From CAZGZU01 sp964529855 (lineage in GTDB: Bacteria > Patescibacteriota > Minisyncoccia > Portnoybacterales > UBA2143): a DNA stretch of 42,983 nt. A program made the translations under genes and the position numbers. Location: positions 1-42,983 of the forward strand of contig CAZGZU010000002.1 in NCBI GenBank assembly GCA_964529855.1, written 5' to 3'. Positions 1-7,173 of the stretch are shown here, one piece after another (position 1 is the first letter of the stretch; each line of letters begins with the position of its first letter). The notes below the pieces were generated by a model. That model was not told the origin of the DNA and searched no databases. It saw nothing but the letters and a program-made list of their open reading frames with translations.

Positions 1-94
1 CAAAAACATCCGGCCTTCCCCAACGATACTTTTATAATCAAACTCATTTAAAGCTTTTGAGTGGGAACGGCGTTTTGTTTTCCGGCCCGGCCTT
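1..94. repeat. Palindromic junction element, copy 1 (degenerate, cut by window edge)
   Basis: Seen: the left part (about 1-45, CAAAAACATCCGGCCTT then CCCAACGATACTTTT) matches the left half of the copy at 28851-28954 (CAAAACATACGGCCTTG, CCCAACGATATTTTT). The right end (about 81-94, CCGGCCCGGCCTT) matches the outer end of the family's inverted-repeat arm. The inner part of the right arm (GTTTTGAGGCC) is degenerate here. The copy stops 14 nt before the start codon at 109. It is called degenerate because both arms carry several mismatches. Confidence 0.6.
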
Positions 95-108
95 GATTTA
101 CCTTACAA

Positions 109-1719
109 ATGAAAAAACTAATTATTATTATAAGCATCATAGCTGTTATTGTCGGGGGCTATTTTGCTTTTCAGGGAATTTTTGGTGGCAAAGAGTCGCC
201 CTATAAACTAGTCCCTCTGGCCAGAGGAGAGGTGAAGCAGATTGTTTCGGTAACCGGCACGGTTATTTCAGCCAAACAGATAGATTTGCAGTTTGAGAGC
301 AGCGGGGAAATAAAGAGTATTGCCGTAGAAGTCGGTAATCGGGTAGAAGCCAATCAGATTTTAATAAGATTGGATACCGGTGAATTAAATGCCCAGCTTT
401 TGGCCAGTCAGGCCGCCTTGGAAAAGGCCGAGGCAAAACTGGCCCAGACCCTGGAAGGCGCAAAACCGGAAGACATTCAGGTTTATCAGTCGGCCGTTGA
501 TAAAGCCGAGGTTGACGTGACTAACAAAGAACAGGCCTTGGCTGATGCGCAGGCTGACGCTGACAATGACTTGGAGGAGGCCTATGAGGATGCTTTGGAT
601 GCAACTAAGACGGCCTATACAACGGCTGACCAGGCATTGCTGATAACTCTCGCCGGCGTCAGAGAGGAATATTTTAGCGGCAGTGGCCAGCTTGCCTTGA
701 GCGTTAGAAACAAGGAAAACATAGCCAAGGATGACCTTTCAACAGCTGAGGATTATTTAGATACTGCCCAGGATGACCCCAGTCATGATAATATTGATTC
801 GGCATTAAACAAGATGGAGACCGCTCTCAATAGTATTAGAAGCGCCTTGACTACTTTGCGCTCCGCTATGGATGATCCTAGTGTCTCAGGTGACGTTTCA
901 ACCACTGATGAGACGAGTGTTGACACGGAAAGGTCTAATATTGACGCCGAAATAGTTAATCTGACTTCAGCTGACCAGACTATTAGTTCAACAAAGATAA
1001 CCAATCAGACCAATATCAATACTGCCCAGGCCAATCTTGATGCAGCCAAAGCAGCCCTTAAAAAAGCCCAGGACGAGTTGACTTCCGAAAAGGCCGGTCC
1101 CCGCCAGATTGATATTGATTTGGCTGAGGCAGAGGTAAGAGAAGCCCGGGCCGGCGTCTTACAGATTCAGGAAAAGATAAATAAGAGAATTTTAAGAGCG
1201 CCGACCGCCGGTACGATTACCTCCATAAAAAAGGAAGAAGGGGAAAGGGCCGAAGCAAATACAATTATCCTTTCAATGATTAGCGCCGGTAATTTTCAAA
1301 TTGAAGCCAATGTTTCCGAAACGGAAATCGCTAAAGTCAATTTAGAAGACGAAGTGTCCATAACCCTGGATGCTTTGGGGCCGGAGGAGGTATTTAGCGG
1401 TCAGATAATTAAGGTTGACCCGGCCGAAACGGTTGTTTCCGGAGTGATTTATTACAAGGTGACTTCCATTTTTGATGCGGAAGACGAAAGAATCAAACCA
1501 GGTATGACTGCCAATTTAGACATTCAGACAGAGAGAAAAGAAGACGTTTTGTATTTGCCTTACTATGTGATTAAAGAAAAAGACAGTCAGAAATACGTTT
1601 TGGTTCTGGAGAACGGAGGAGTCAAGGAAAGGCTGGTTAAAACCGGTCTGGAAGGCGAGACCAACGTGGAGATTATTGAAGGATTGCAGGAAGGAGAAAA
1701 AGTAGTGGTTGAACAGTAG
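109..1719 (+). CDS. HlyD/MacA-type periplasmic adaptor of an ABC efflux system
   Basis: 536-aa membrane-fusion/adaptor protein that would link the MacB-type ATPase and permeases encoded next to an extracytoplasmic channel or substrate. Seen: a single N-terminal membrane anchor (residues ~3-23, KKLIIIISIIAVIVGG), a biotinyl-lipoyl-like half (residues ~45-105, with VGNRVEANQIL), a long Ala/Asp/Glu-rich helical hairpin (~110-355), the second lipoyl half (RAPTAGTITSIKKEEGERAEA), then the beta-barrel and membrane-proximal domains (KPGMTANLDI, LPYYVIKEKD). The hairpin is longer than in E. coli MacA. In a monoderm cell it would sit on the outer face of the cytoplasmic membrane. Only the family is certain; the substrate is unknown. 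There is no Shine-Dalgarno; a repeat element lies just upstream. Confidence 0.88.
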   Translation: MKKLIIIISIIAVIVGGYFAFQGIFGGKESPYKLVPLARGEVKQIVSVTGTVISAKQIDLQFESSGEIKSIAVEVGNRVEANQILIRLDTGELNAQLLASQAALEKAEAKLAQTLEGAKPEDIQVYQSAVDKAEVDVTNKEQALADAQADADNDLEEAYEDALDATKTAYTTADQALLITLAGVREEYFSGSGQLALSVRNKENIAKDDLSTAEDYLDTAQDDPSHDNIDSALNKMETALNSIRSALTTLRSAMDDPSVSGDVSTTDETSVDTERSNIDAEIVNLTSADQTISSTKITNQTNINTAQANLDAAKAALKKAQDELTSEKAGPRQIDIDLAEAEVREARAGVLQIQEKINKRILRAPTAGTITSIKKEEGERAEANTIILSMISAGNFQIEANVSETEIAKVNLEDEVSITLDALGPEEVFSGQIIKVDPAETVVSGVIYYKVTSIFDAEDERIKPGMTANLDIQTERKEDVLYLPYYVIKEKDSQKYVLVLENGGVKERLVKTGLEGETNVEIIEGLQEGEKVVVEQ

Positions 1720-1747
1720 TAGCGTCGTCAATGACCAAGGAATGGCC

Positions 1748-1867
1748 AAGGCCAGGCCTCAAAACCTACGGCCTGAATTAAGGTTCGGTCTCTCGAATAC
1801 GACCTTGCCTTCGGCAAGGTCGTAGTTCTTGAGGCCAAACCTTACGTATGTTTTGAGGCCGGGCCTT
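1748..1867. repeat. Palindromic junction element, copy 2 (long form)
   Basis: Seen: arms AGGCCTCAAAACCTACGGCCT (1754-1774) and GTATGTTTTGAGGCCGGGCCTT (1846-1867) are inverted repeats. Between them lies a second hairpin, TACGACCTTGCC-TTCG-GGCAAGGTCGTA (about 1798-1824), and the flanking words AATTAAGGTTCGGTCTCTCGA and GAGGCCAAACCTTAC. The interior is nearly identical to copies at 33826-33923 and (inverted) 15206-15358. The copy fills the junction between the adaptor and ATPase genes and ends 7 nt before the ATPase start codon. Confidence 0.85.
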
Positions 1868-1874
1868 GATTATC

Positions 1875-2591
1875 ATGATTATCAAATTAGAAGACATTAC
1901 CAAAGATTATGTTGATGATGGATTGGTTACCCCGGCCTTGCGCGGGGTTTCTTTTGAAATCAATCCCGGAGAGTTCGTGGCGGTCATGGGAGCTTCCGGT
2001 TCGGGTAAATCAACCCTGATGCATATTATCGGGTTTTTGGACAAGCCGACCAATGGTCAGTATTTTTTTGACGGAGAAGATACCAGCCAGTTTGATGACA
2101 ATCAGTTGGCCGAAATCAGAAACACCAAGGTCGGTTTTGTTTTTCAAACCTATAATCTTTTGCCGCGCACTTCGGTCTGGGACAACATTCTATTGCCGAC
2201 TATTTATACGGCTCATTTGCAGAAGAAAGAAGTTGAAGAAAGAGTTCGTCAGCTTTTGGAAAAAGTTAATCTATCCCATCGGATAAATCACCGGCCTAAT
2301 CAGCTTTCCGGCGGCGAGCAGCAGCGGGTGGCTATTGTCCGGGCTTTGGTTAATCAGCCCCGCCTTATTTTGGCTGATGAGCCGACCGGTAATCTGGACA
2401 GCAAATCCGGTCAGGAAGTGATGGAGGTTTTGCAGGATTTGAATGAAGAGGGTCATACCATTTTAATGGTCACTCATGAGAAATACGTGGCTGAATGCGC
2501 CCGTCGCATCGTAGAGCTTAAGGATGGTCAGGTAATAACTGACCGGCGGGTGGTCAATCAGCATCTGGCCAGGGACGGTTTGGAAAAATAA
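1875..2591 (+). CDS. MacB/LolD-type ABC transporter ATPase
   Basis: 238-aa nucleotide-binding subunit that powers the two permeases encoded downstream. Seen: Walker A GASGSGKST, Q-loop (FVFQTYNLLP), signature LSGGEQQRVAIVRAL, Walker B LILADEP followed by TGNLDS, and H-loop MVTHEKY, as in the LolD/MacB/FtsE group. ATG at 1875 is preferred over the in-frame TTG at 1866 because MIIKLEDITKDY aligns with usual family starts and 1866 lies in the repeat element. The stop overlaps the next ATG (TAATG-type coupling at 2589-2593), so ATPase and permease should be translationally coupled. There is no Shine-Dalgarno; the repeat ends 7 nt upstream. Confidence 0.95.
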   Translation: MIIKLEDITKDYVDDGLVTPALRGVSFEINPGEFVAVMGASGSGKSTLMHIIGFLDKPTNGQYFFDGEDTSQFDDNQLAEIRNTKVGFVFQTYNLLPRTSVWDNILLPTIYTAHLQKKEVEERVRQLLEKVNLSHRINHRPNQLSGGEQQRVAIVRALVNQPRLILADEPTGNLDSKSGQEVMEVLQDLNEEGHTILMVTHEKYVAECARRIVELKDGQVITDRRVVNQHLARDGLEK

Positions 2592-3823
2592 TGTACTTTT
2601 TTAATTCTCTTAAACTAACTTTCCAAAACCTGGCCCTACAGAAAAGTCGGGCTTTTTTGACTATGCTGGGAATTATCATCGGCGTGGCTGCCGTCATTTC
2701 TATTATGGCCGTGGGAGCCAGCGCCCAGGATTTACTTTTAGCCCAGGTCAGAGCCATGGGCAGTAATCTGGTCGGCGTTCTCCCGGGGGCGAGTGATGAA
2801 GCGGGTCCGCCTGCTGCAGCTCTGGGCATTGAGATAACTACTCTTAAATACGAGGATGCCCTGGCTATGGAAGAGCTGCCCCATTTAATAGCCGTCTGTT
2901 CCTATGTCAAAGGCCGGGGGACGATGAGTTATTATAATCAGAGCAAGGATTTCGATTATACGGGGGTGACCGCCTCCTATCCGGAAGTGGAAGATGCTTC
3001 GGTTGAATCGGGCCGTTTTTTTAGAGACGAGGAAAATGACAGTTTGGCCAGGGTAGTTGTTTTAGGCAGTCAGGTTAAAGAAGAACTTTTTGGAGAAGAT
3101 AATCCGATTGATAAAAGAATCAAAATCAGTCAAATCAGTTTTAAAGTAATTGGCGTGATGGAAGAAAGGGGAGTGGCTGCTTTTCAAAACCAGGACGAAC
3201 AGGTTTTTATTCCTTTGCAGACCGCCCAGAAACTGCTTTTAGGCATTGAGCATTTGGCCTTTATCCGGGCCAAAATTGATGAACCGGCCAATATTAATTT
3301 AGCCATTAGCCAGATTGAGAAGACACTTCGCTTTCGTCATCATATCCAGGACCCGAGCAAAGATGATTTTACAGTAAGCAGCACTGCCCAGGCCCTGGAT
3401 ATTTTAGGGACAATTACCCAAGCCATTAAATTATTTTTAGCGGCCGTAGCGGCCATCTCGTTGATTGTCGGCGGCATTGGTATCATGAATATTATGTTTG
3501 TGGCCGTTAATGAAAGAACCAGAGAAATTGGTCTGCGCAAGGCCTTGGGTGCCAGACGGAGCAATATTCTCGTTCAGTTTCTGATTGAAAGCGCTTTCCT
3601 GACTTTGCTCGGCGGAATAATGGGCATTATTTTAGGAATTCTAATCGCTTTCCTCGTTACTGTCGGGGTCAATTATTTCGGTTATGACTGGCAGTTTATT
3701 ATCACGCCCCTTTCTGTTTTTGTTTCTGCTTTAATGGCTGTCAGCGTCGGTTTGGTTTTCGGCCTTTGGCCGGCCAACCGCGCTTCCAAACTCAATCCCA
3801 TTCAGGCCTTGCGGTATGAGTGA
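2591..3823 (+). CDS. MacB/FtsX-type ABC transporter permease 1
   Basis: 410-aa membrane subunit. Seen: an N-terminal membrane segment (residues ~18-45, AFLTMLGIIIGVAAVISI), a large extracytoplasmic MacB-PCD-like domain (~50-275), then the FtsX core with three segments near residues 285-305, 335-360 and 370-395. It includes the conserved VGGIGIMNIMFVAVNERTRE and IGLRKALGARRSNI motifs and the C-terminal WPANRASKLNPIQALRYE. It shares this architecture with the permease at 3870, so the transporter is likely a heterodimer or derives from a duplication. Its stop codon overlaps the first base of a perfect 20-bp-arm palindrome. Confidence 0.92.
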   Translation: MYFFNSLKLTFQNLALQKSRAFLTMLGIIIGVAAVISIMAVGASAQDLLLAQVRAMGSNLVGVLPGASDEAGPPAAALGIEITTLKYEDALAMEELPHLIAVCSYVKGRGTMSYYNQSKDFDYTGVTASYPEVEDASVESGRFFRDEENDSLARVVVLGSQVKEELFGEDNPIDKRIKISQISFKVIGVMEERGVAAFQNQDEQVFIPLQTAQKLLLGIEHLAFIRAKIDEPANINLAISQIEKTLRFRHHIQDPSKDDFTVSSTAQALDILGTITQAIKLFLAAVAAISLIVGGIGIMNIMFVAVNERTREIGLRKALGARRSNILVQFLIESAFLTLLGGIMGIILGILIAFLVTVGVNYFGYDWQFIITPLSVFVSALMAVSVGLVFGLWPANRASKLNPIQALRYE

Positions 3824-3863
3824 GGCCGTATGTTTTGAGGCCGGGCCTCAAAACATACGGCCT
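3823..3863. repeat. Palindromic junction element, copy 3 (perfect 20-1-20 palindrome)
   Basis: Seen: AGGCCGTATGTTTTGAGGCC (3823-3842), one central G, then its exact reverse complement (3844-3863). This is the minimal form of the family: two arms without an interior. It starts on the last base of the permease 1 stop codon and ends 6 nt before the permease 2 ATG at 3870, so it is the whole intergenic spacer. As RNA it would form a very stable hairpin. It has no T-run, so it is not an ordinary terminator. Confidence 0.93.
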
Positions 3864-3869
3864 TAAAAA

Positions 3870-5132
3870 ATGAACCTATCATCCACCGTTAAACAATCTT
3901 TGAATGCTCTTAAGGCCAATAAATTGCGCAGTGCTTTTTCTATTTTAGGAATCGTTATTGGAGTGGCAGCCGTGGTAATTATTCTTTCAATGGGTCAGGG
4001 CTTGAAGGGCTTGGTTACTAATGAGATTGAGGCATTTGGCCCCAATCTTCTTGATATTGCCGTTAAAGTTCCCGGCACTGGCCAGTTAGGGACAGCAACT
4101 TCCATAGCCCAGGGCATAAAAGTAACTACCCTTAATTTAGATGATGTCAAAGACCTTAAAGACAAATCCCGTTTCCCTTATATAGAGGCCGTTTCAGGCC
4201 AGGCCTTTGGCCAGGACTGGGCTACTTATCAGGACAAAGAGAAAAAAGTCCTCTTCTACGGCTGTAATGCTGATTTCCCGACAATCTATAAGATGGCTAA
4301 GATAGCTAAGGGCAGGTTCTTTAATGAAGATGAAAATAACAGCCTGGCTAAGGTAGCTGTTTTGGGCAGTGGTTTGGCCGAAGAGTTTTTTGGACAGACA
4401 GATCCTTTGGGGAAAAAAGTAAAACTCAAGGGCCAGAATTTTAAGGTGCTCGGTGTCCTGGAACCGCAAGGCATTTTTTCTTCATTCGGTGGCGTGGACA
4501 TGAATGATTTTCTTTATCTGCCTCTCAAAACATCCCTTAAAGAAGTAATGGGCATAGATTATTTGTCGGAAGTTGTTGTTCTGGTTAAGGACGAAAGCTA
4601 TTTACCCCAGGCAACGGCCGAGATTTCCCGATTGCTCCGGTATAATCATAACATTAAGGACCCGGAAAAGGATGATTTTCAGATTACTACCATGGAAGAA
4701 ATTTTAAATCAGGTTAATGAAATTAGTGCTATCCTAAATTTACTTTTGGGATTTTTAGCAGCCATTTCTTTATTGGTCGGCGGCATTGGCATCATGAATA
4801 TTATGTTGGTTTCGGTCAGCGAACGGACCCGGGAAATAGGTCTGCGCAAGTCCCTGGGAGCGAATAAAAAAGCGATTCTCTGGCAGTTTTTGATTGAGGC
4901 CCTGGTCATTACCGGTTTAGGAGGATCTATCGGCATTGTTTTTGGTATTATCAATTCTTTAGTGGTCGGCTTGGCCGCCAGAACTTTTGGCTTGGCCTGG
5001 CCCTTAACTATTTCCTGGCTGGCTATTATCGTGGCTTTTTTCATCTCCATGGCCATTGGTTTAGTCTTCGGCATTTACCCGGCCCGCAAAGCTGCCCGGC
5101 TTAGTCCCATTGAGGCGTTGCGCAAGGAGTAG
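3870..5132 (+). CDS. MacB/FtsX-type ABC transporter permease 2
   Basis: 420-aa paralog of the preceding permease. Seen: first membrane segment at residues ~20-45 (RSAFSILGIVIGVAAVVIILSM), a large extracytoplasmic domain (~50-285), and three C-terminal membrane segments around VGGIGIMNIMLVSVSERTRE, IGLRKSLGANKKAI and YPARKAARLSPIEALRKE. The order adaptor, ATPase, permease, permease indicates a MacAB-like tripartite export system, known elsewhere for peptides, macrolides or lipoproteins. The substrate here cannot be read from sequence. No TolC-like partner is present in the window, which fits a monoderm cell. A terminator follows. Confidence 0.92.
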   Translation: MNLSSTVKQSLNALKANKLRSAFSILGIVIGVAAVVIILSMGQGLKGLVTNEIEAFGPNLLDIAVKVPGTGQLGTATSIAQGIKVTTLNLDDVKDLKDKSRFPYIEAVSGQAFGQDWATYQDKEKKVLFYGCNADFPTIYKMAKIAKGRFFNEDENNSLAKVAVLGSGLAEEFFGQTDPLGKKVKLKGQNFKVLGVLEPQGIFSSFGGVDMNDFLYLPLKTSLKEVMGIDYLSEVVVLVKDESYLPQATAEISRLLRYNHNIKDPEKDDFQITTMEEILNQVNEISAILNLLLGFLAAISLLVGGIGIMNIMLVSVSERTREIGLRKSLGANKKAILWQFLIEALVITGLGGSIGIVFGIINSLVVGLAARTFGLAWPLTISWLAIIVAFFISMAIGLVFGIYPARKAARLSPIEALRKE

Positions 5133-5151
5133 TTAAGGCCTTGAAAAGAAA

Positions 5152-5181
5152 AGACCCCGACTAATTAAAGTCGGGGTTTTT
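5152..5181. terminator. Bidirectional intrinsic terminator
   Basis: Stem ACCCCGAC / GTCGGGGT (about 5154-5177) with a short AT loop. It is followed by TTTTT on the plus strand and, read on the minus strand, by TCTTTTCTTTT. It would end both the ABC operon (plus) and the convergent exported-protein gene at 5195-5830 (minus). Confidence 0.85.
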
Positions 5182-5194
5182 ACATTGGGGCGTA

Positions 5195-5830
5195 TTATTT
5201 TTTGTTTTTTTGTTTTGACTTCCAGCTTGGTTCCCAAGCCGGGTCTTTTTTAGGGATGATTTTTAGGGCATCTGTAAAAGAAGTATTATATCGTCCAATC
5301 TGGCCTTTTTTCCCCCAAACGTCGAAAATTATCTCTTTTCCTTTCTCCCAAACACAGATTTCATAAGAAGAGCCGATTTTCCAGCCCAGCAGATATTCTC
5401 TTCCTGGGTCTTTTATTTCATTTATTACCTGGTCGCCGTGCATGTGAGGGATTGTTCCTTCCAGTGCTTTTTCTACTCTTTGGATTGCCTCTTTTTTAAT
5501 TTTTTTCTCAATGCCTTTTTCAATTACTGACCGGAGTGAAAAGACAGAATCGTCATCATTCCATATTGTTTTTATTGCGGTAATGTCGCCATCTGTTTCT
5601 ATTAAGAAAACCTCGACGATTTTGTTGCCACGCCGCGATGTCCCAGGAACGTTAAGCATTACCTTTGCAATTTTGTCCCCTGTGTTGTGTTCCTTGATGA
5701 GTGCTTCAACCAATTCCTTTTCAAAATCCGACAGGGGATAGCCCTTTTCAGTAAATTCCAGGGCAAAGGCAGTAGAAGCAAAGACTATTACCAATACTAC
5801 AACAAACAGACAAATAATATATTTTTTCAT
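5195..5830 (-). CDS. Exported protein of unknown function
   Basis: 211 aa; family not recognised. Seen: a clear Sec signal peptide (KKYIICLFVVVLVIVFASTAFA, cleavage probably after AFA at residue ~23), then a soluble domain with one Cys (in YEICVWEKGKE), several Trp, and a basic C-terminus (KSKQKNKK). Translation starts behind a strong AAGGAGGG site, and a TTGACT-N17-TATCCA promoter lies upstream on the same strand. It is divergently transcribed from another signal-peptide protein (6005-6574); their promoters are only about 15 bp apart, suggesting shared control. Nothing shows an enzymatic motif. Confidence 0.8.
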   Translation of the reverse strand: MKKYIICLFVVVLVIVFASTAFALEFTEKGYPLSDFEKELVEALIKEHNTGDKIAKVMLNVPGTSRRGNKIVEVFLIETDGDITAIKTIWNDDDSVFSLRSVIEKGIEKKIKKEAIQRVEKALEGTIPHMHGDQVINEIKDPGREYLLGWKIGSSYEICVWEKGKEIIFDVWGKKGQIGRYNTSFTDALKIIPKKDPAWEPSWKSKQKNKK

Positions 5831-5882
5831 CAGAACCCTCCTTTGGTTTTATGACGTCCCTTAAATGTAATGTGCTGTTATA

Positions 5883-5911
5883 TGGATAGCATATTTTAGC
5901 TAAAAAGTCAA
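5883..5911 (-). promoter_or_regulatory. Sigma70-type promoter for the exported protein at 5195-5830
   Basis: On the minus strand TTGACT (5906-5911), 17-bp spacer, TATCCA (5883-5888). A strong Shine-Dalgarno follows before the ATG at 5830. Confidence 0.65.
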
Positions 5912-5925
5912 GGAGGTTGTTGATA

Positions 5926-5954
5926 TTGACAGATTGGACGTAATTTGTTATAGT
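5926..5954 (+). promoter_or_regulatory. Sigma70-type promoter for the exported protein at 6005-6574
   Basis: TTGACA (5926-5931), exactly 17 bp, TATAGT (5949-5954), then a ~45-nt leader with AAGGGGGT before the ATG at 6005. It is back to back with the minus-strand promoter at 5883-5911. Confidence 0.8.
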
Positions 5955-6004
5955 CATATTATTCTTTGAAATAAGAATAATAGAATAAAGGGGGTAAGAG
6001 AGAA

Positions 6005-6574
6005 ATGATAAAAAAGAGATTGTTATTTTTTCTGGCAATGTTGGTTTTTCTGCTTCCGATAATTTCTTTGGCAGCTGAGCCCGCTGGAGAGAAAGCGACT
6101 CGTCCTTATTTCGTGACAGAGTGCATCAAGGAATTTAATCAAAGCCCTATGTATGAAAAAAGAGGTGGCCTGGCTCGAATATTCGGCTGGGGAAAAGGCG
6201 CATTAACTGACCATGGGCAAAATATTGATTTTGTCTGGTTCGCTTACTGTGATGAATATGGATATTTGCAGCTTTTAATAAACCAGCCATTCCCTAAGGA
6301 TTATCTTAGGCAGGCCATGGCCATAAAGAATCTCTATGGTCTTAAATGGAAGATACGACTCTGGCAGGCATCCATGTTATCCTCAGAGTCCCAGACATTC
6401 ATTGGAGTTTCAGGGGAGTGGTTACTCTATTACGATGAAGTGAAGGACAACGGCGGCAAAAACAGATATGAACAAGCCATTGATCGCATGGTATCAATTT
6501 TCAATAAAAAACTTCCTTCTTTCAAAATAGAACTATGCGAATATCTGGACCAGGATGTAAAAATCAGCTATTAA
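6005..6574 (+). CDS. Exported protein of unknown function
   Basis: 189 aa; family not recognised. Seen: a Sec signal peptide (residues 1-~24, KKRLLFFLAMLVFLLPIISLAAE, cleavage near SLA-A) followed by a mixed alpha/beta soluble domain with several aromatic clusters (FVWFAYCDEYGYLQLL, WKIRLWQASM) and a C-terminal segment with KIELCEYLDQD. Two Cys in the mature part could pair outside the cell. Own promoter, Shine-Dalgarno and terminator make it a single-gene unit. The same layout recurs at 6661-7133. Confidence 0.78.
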   Translation: MIKKRLLFFLAMLVFLLPIISLAAEPAGEKATRPYFVTECIKEFNQSPMYEKRGGLARIFGWGKGALTDHGQNIDFVWFAYCDEYGYLQLLINQPFPKDYLRQAMAIKNLYGLKWKIRLWQASMLSSESQTFIGVSGEWLLYYDEVKDNGGKNRYEQAIDRMVSIFNKKLPSFKIELCEYLDQDVKISY

Positions 6575-6603
6575 GGCGGTCATCAAGGTCCAGAGCACTC
6601 TTA

Positions 6604-6643
6604 GAAAGCCCGAGCGGATTAAACCTTTCGGGCTTTTTTTATA
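6604..6643 (+). terminator. Intrinsic terminator
   Basis: AAAGCCCGA / TTTCGGGCTT stem followed by a run of seven T, about 30 bp after the stop at 6574. Confidence 0.85.
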
Positions 6644-6660
6644 GCAAAATACCGACAACA

Positions 6661-6689
6661 TTGACAAATCAAGATTAATCTGCTATAAT
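6661..6689 (+). promoter_or_regulatory. Perfect-consensus sigma70 promoter
   Basis: TTGACA (6661-6666), 17 bp, TATAAT (6684-6689): both hexamers and the spacing match the consensus exactly. A strong AGGAGG (about 6715-6720) follows just before the ATG at 6726 of the broken gene. Confidence 0.9.
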
Positions 6690-6725
6690 TATACTATTCT
6701 TTAAAATAAAAATAGGAGGAAAGAG

Positions 6726-7074
6726 ATGAGAGGGATAATAATAGGAATTTTGGTGCCAATGGTTATGTTTTTAGGGACTAAGGTCGGGATGAGAGGAAAA
6801 TATTGATTATGCCAATAAGAGCTTTTTTGCCTGTGAAAAAGTTCTCTTCAATCACGGCGATAGTTTCTTTGATGAGAAGAATTTCGACGATAATGGTTAT
6901 GTTCGTCCCGAGGCAATGAGGCTTCTTTGCAGGGGATATTTCATTTTGCATAAGAAAGATGCCGGGAATATCTTTGGCGGGGAGGTCGTCTTCATCCTTT
7001 GGGAGGACACGATTATCGAAAGGCCCCTCATCAGAATGATTCCTAAACAAGGAATTATTCTATTGAACTGGTAA
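6726..7074 (+). pseudogene. Small exported protein, frameshifted
   Basis: Seen: from ATG 6726 (behind AGGAGG) a signal-peptide-like start MRGIIIGILVPMVMFLG is read until a TGA at 6804. A different frame (+1) is open from 6793 to a TAA at 7072-7074. It encodes a protein-like sequence containing DYANKSFFACEKVLF, DSFFDEKNFDDNGYVRPEA and LLCRGYFILHKKD, with no start codon of its own at its beginning. Joining the two frames near 6783-6804 gives one ~115-aa exported protein. Promoter, ribosome-binding site and terminator are intact, so either this is a recent one-base mutation or an assembly/sequencing error. Family not recognised; it resembles its neighbour at 6005 only in layout. Confidence 0.75.
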
Positions 7075-7093
7075 AACAATTAATTTCTGTTTT

Positions 7094-7133
7094 CTCCCCG
7101 GAGCGCAAAATGCCCCGGGGATTTTTCTTTTTA
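7094..7133 (+). terminator. Intrinsic terminator
   Basis: TCCCCGG (7095-7101) pairs with CCGGGGA (7115-7121), followed by TTTTTCTTTTT. It ends the frameshifted exported-protein unit. Confidence 0.85.
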
Positions 7134-7173
7134 AAACAATGGACAAAAATGCAAAATTGTGTAGAATAAGAAT

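Noticed and set aside
1748..1867. CRISPR array
   Set aside because: Copies are scattered over the window, palindromic, and without regular spacers or cas genes.
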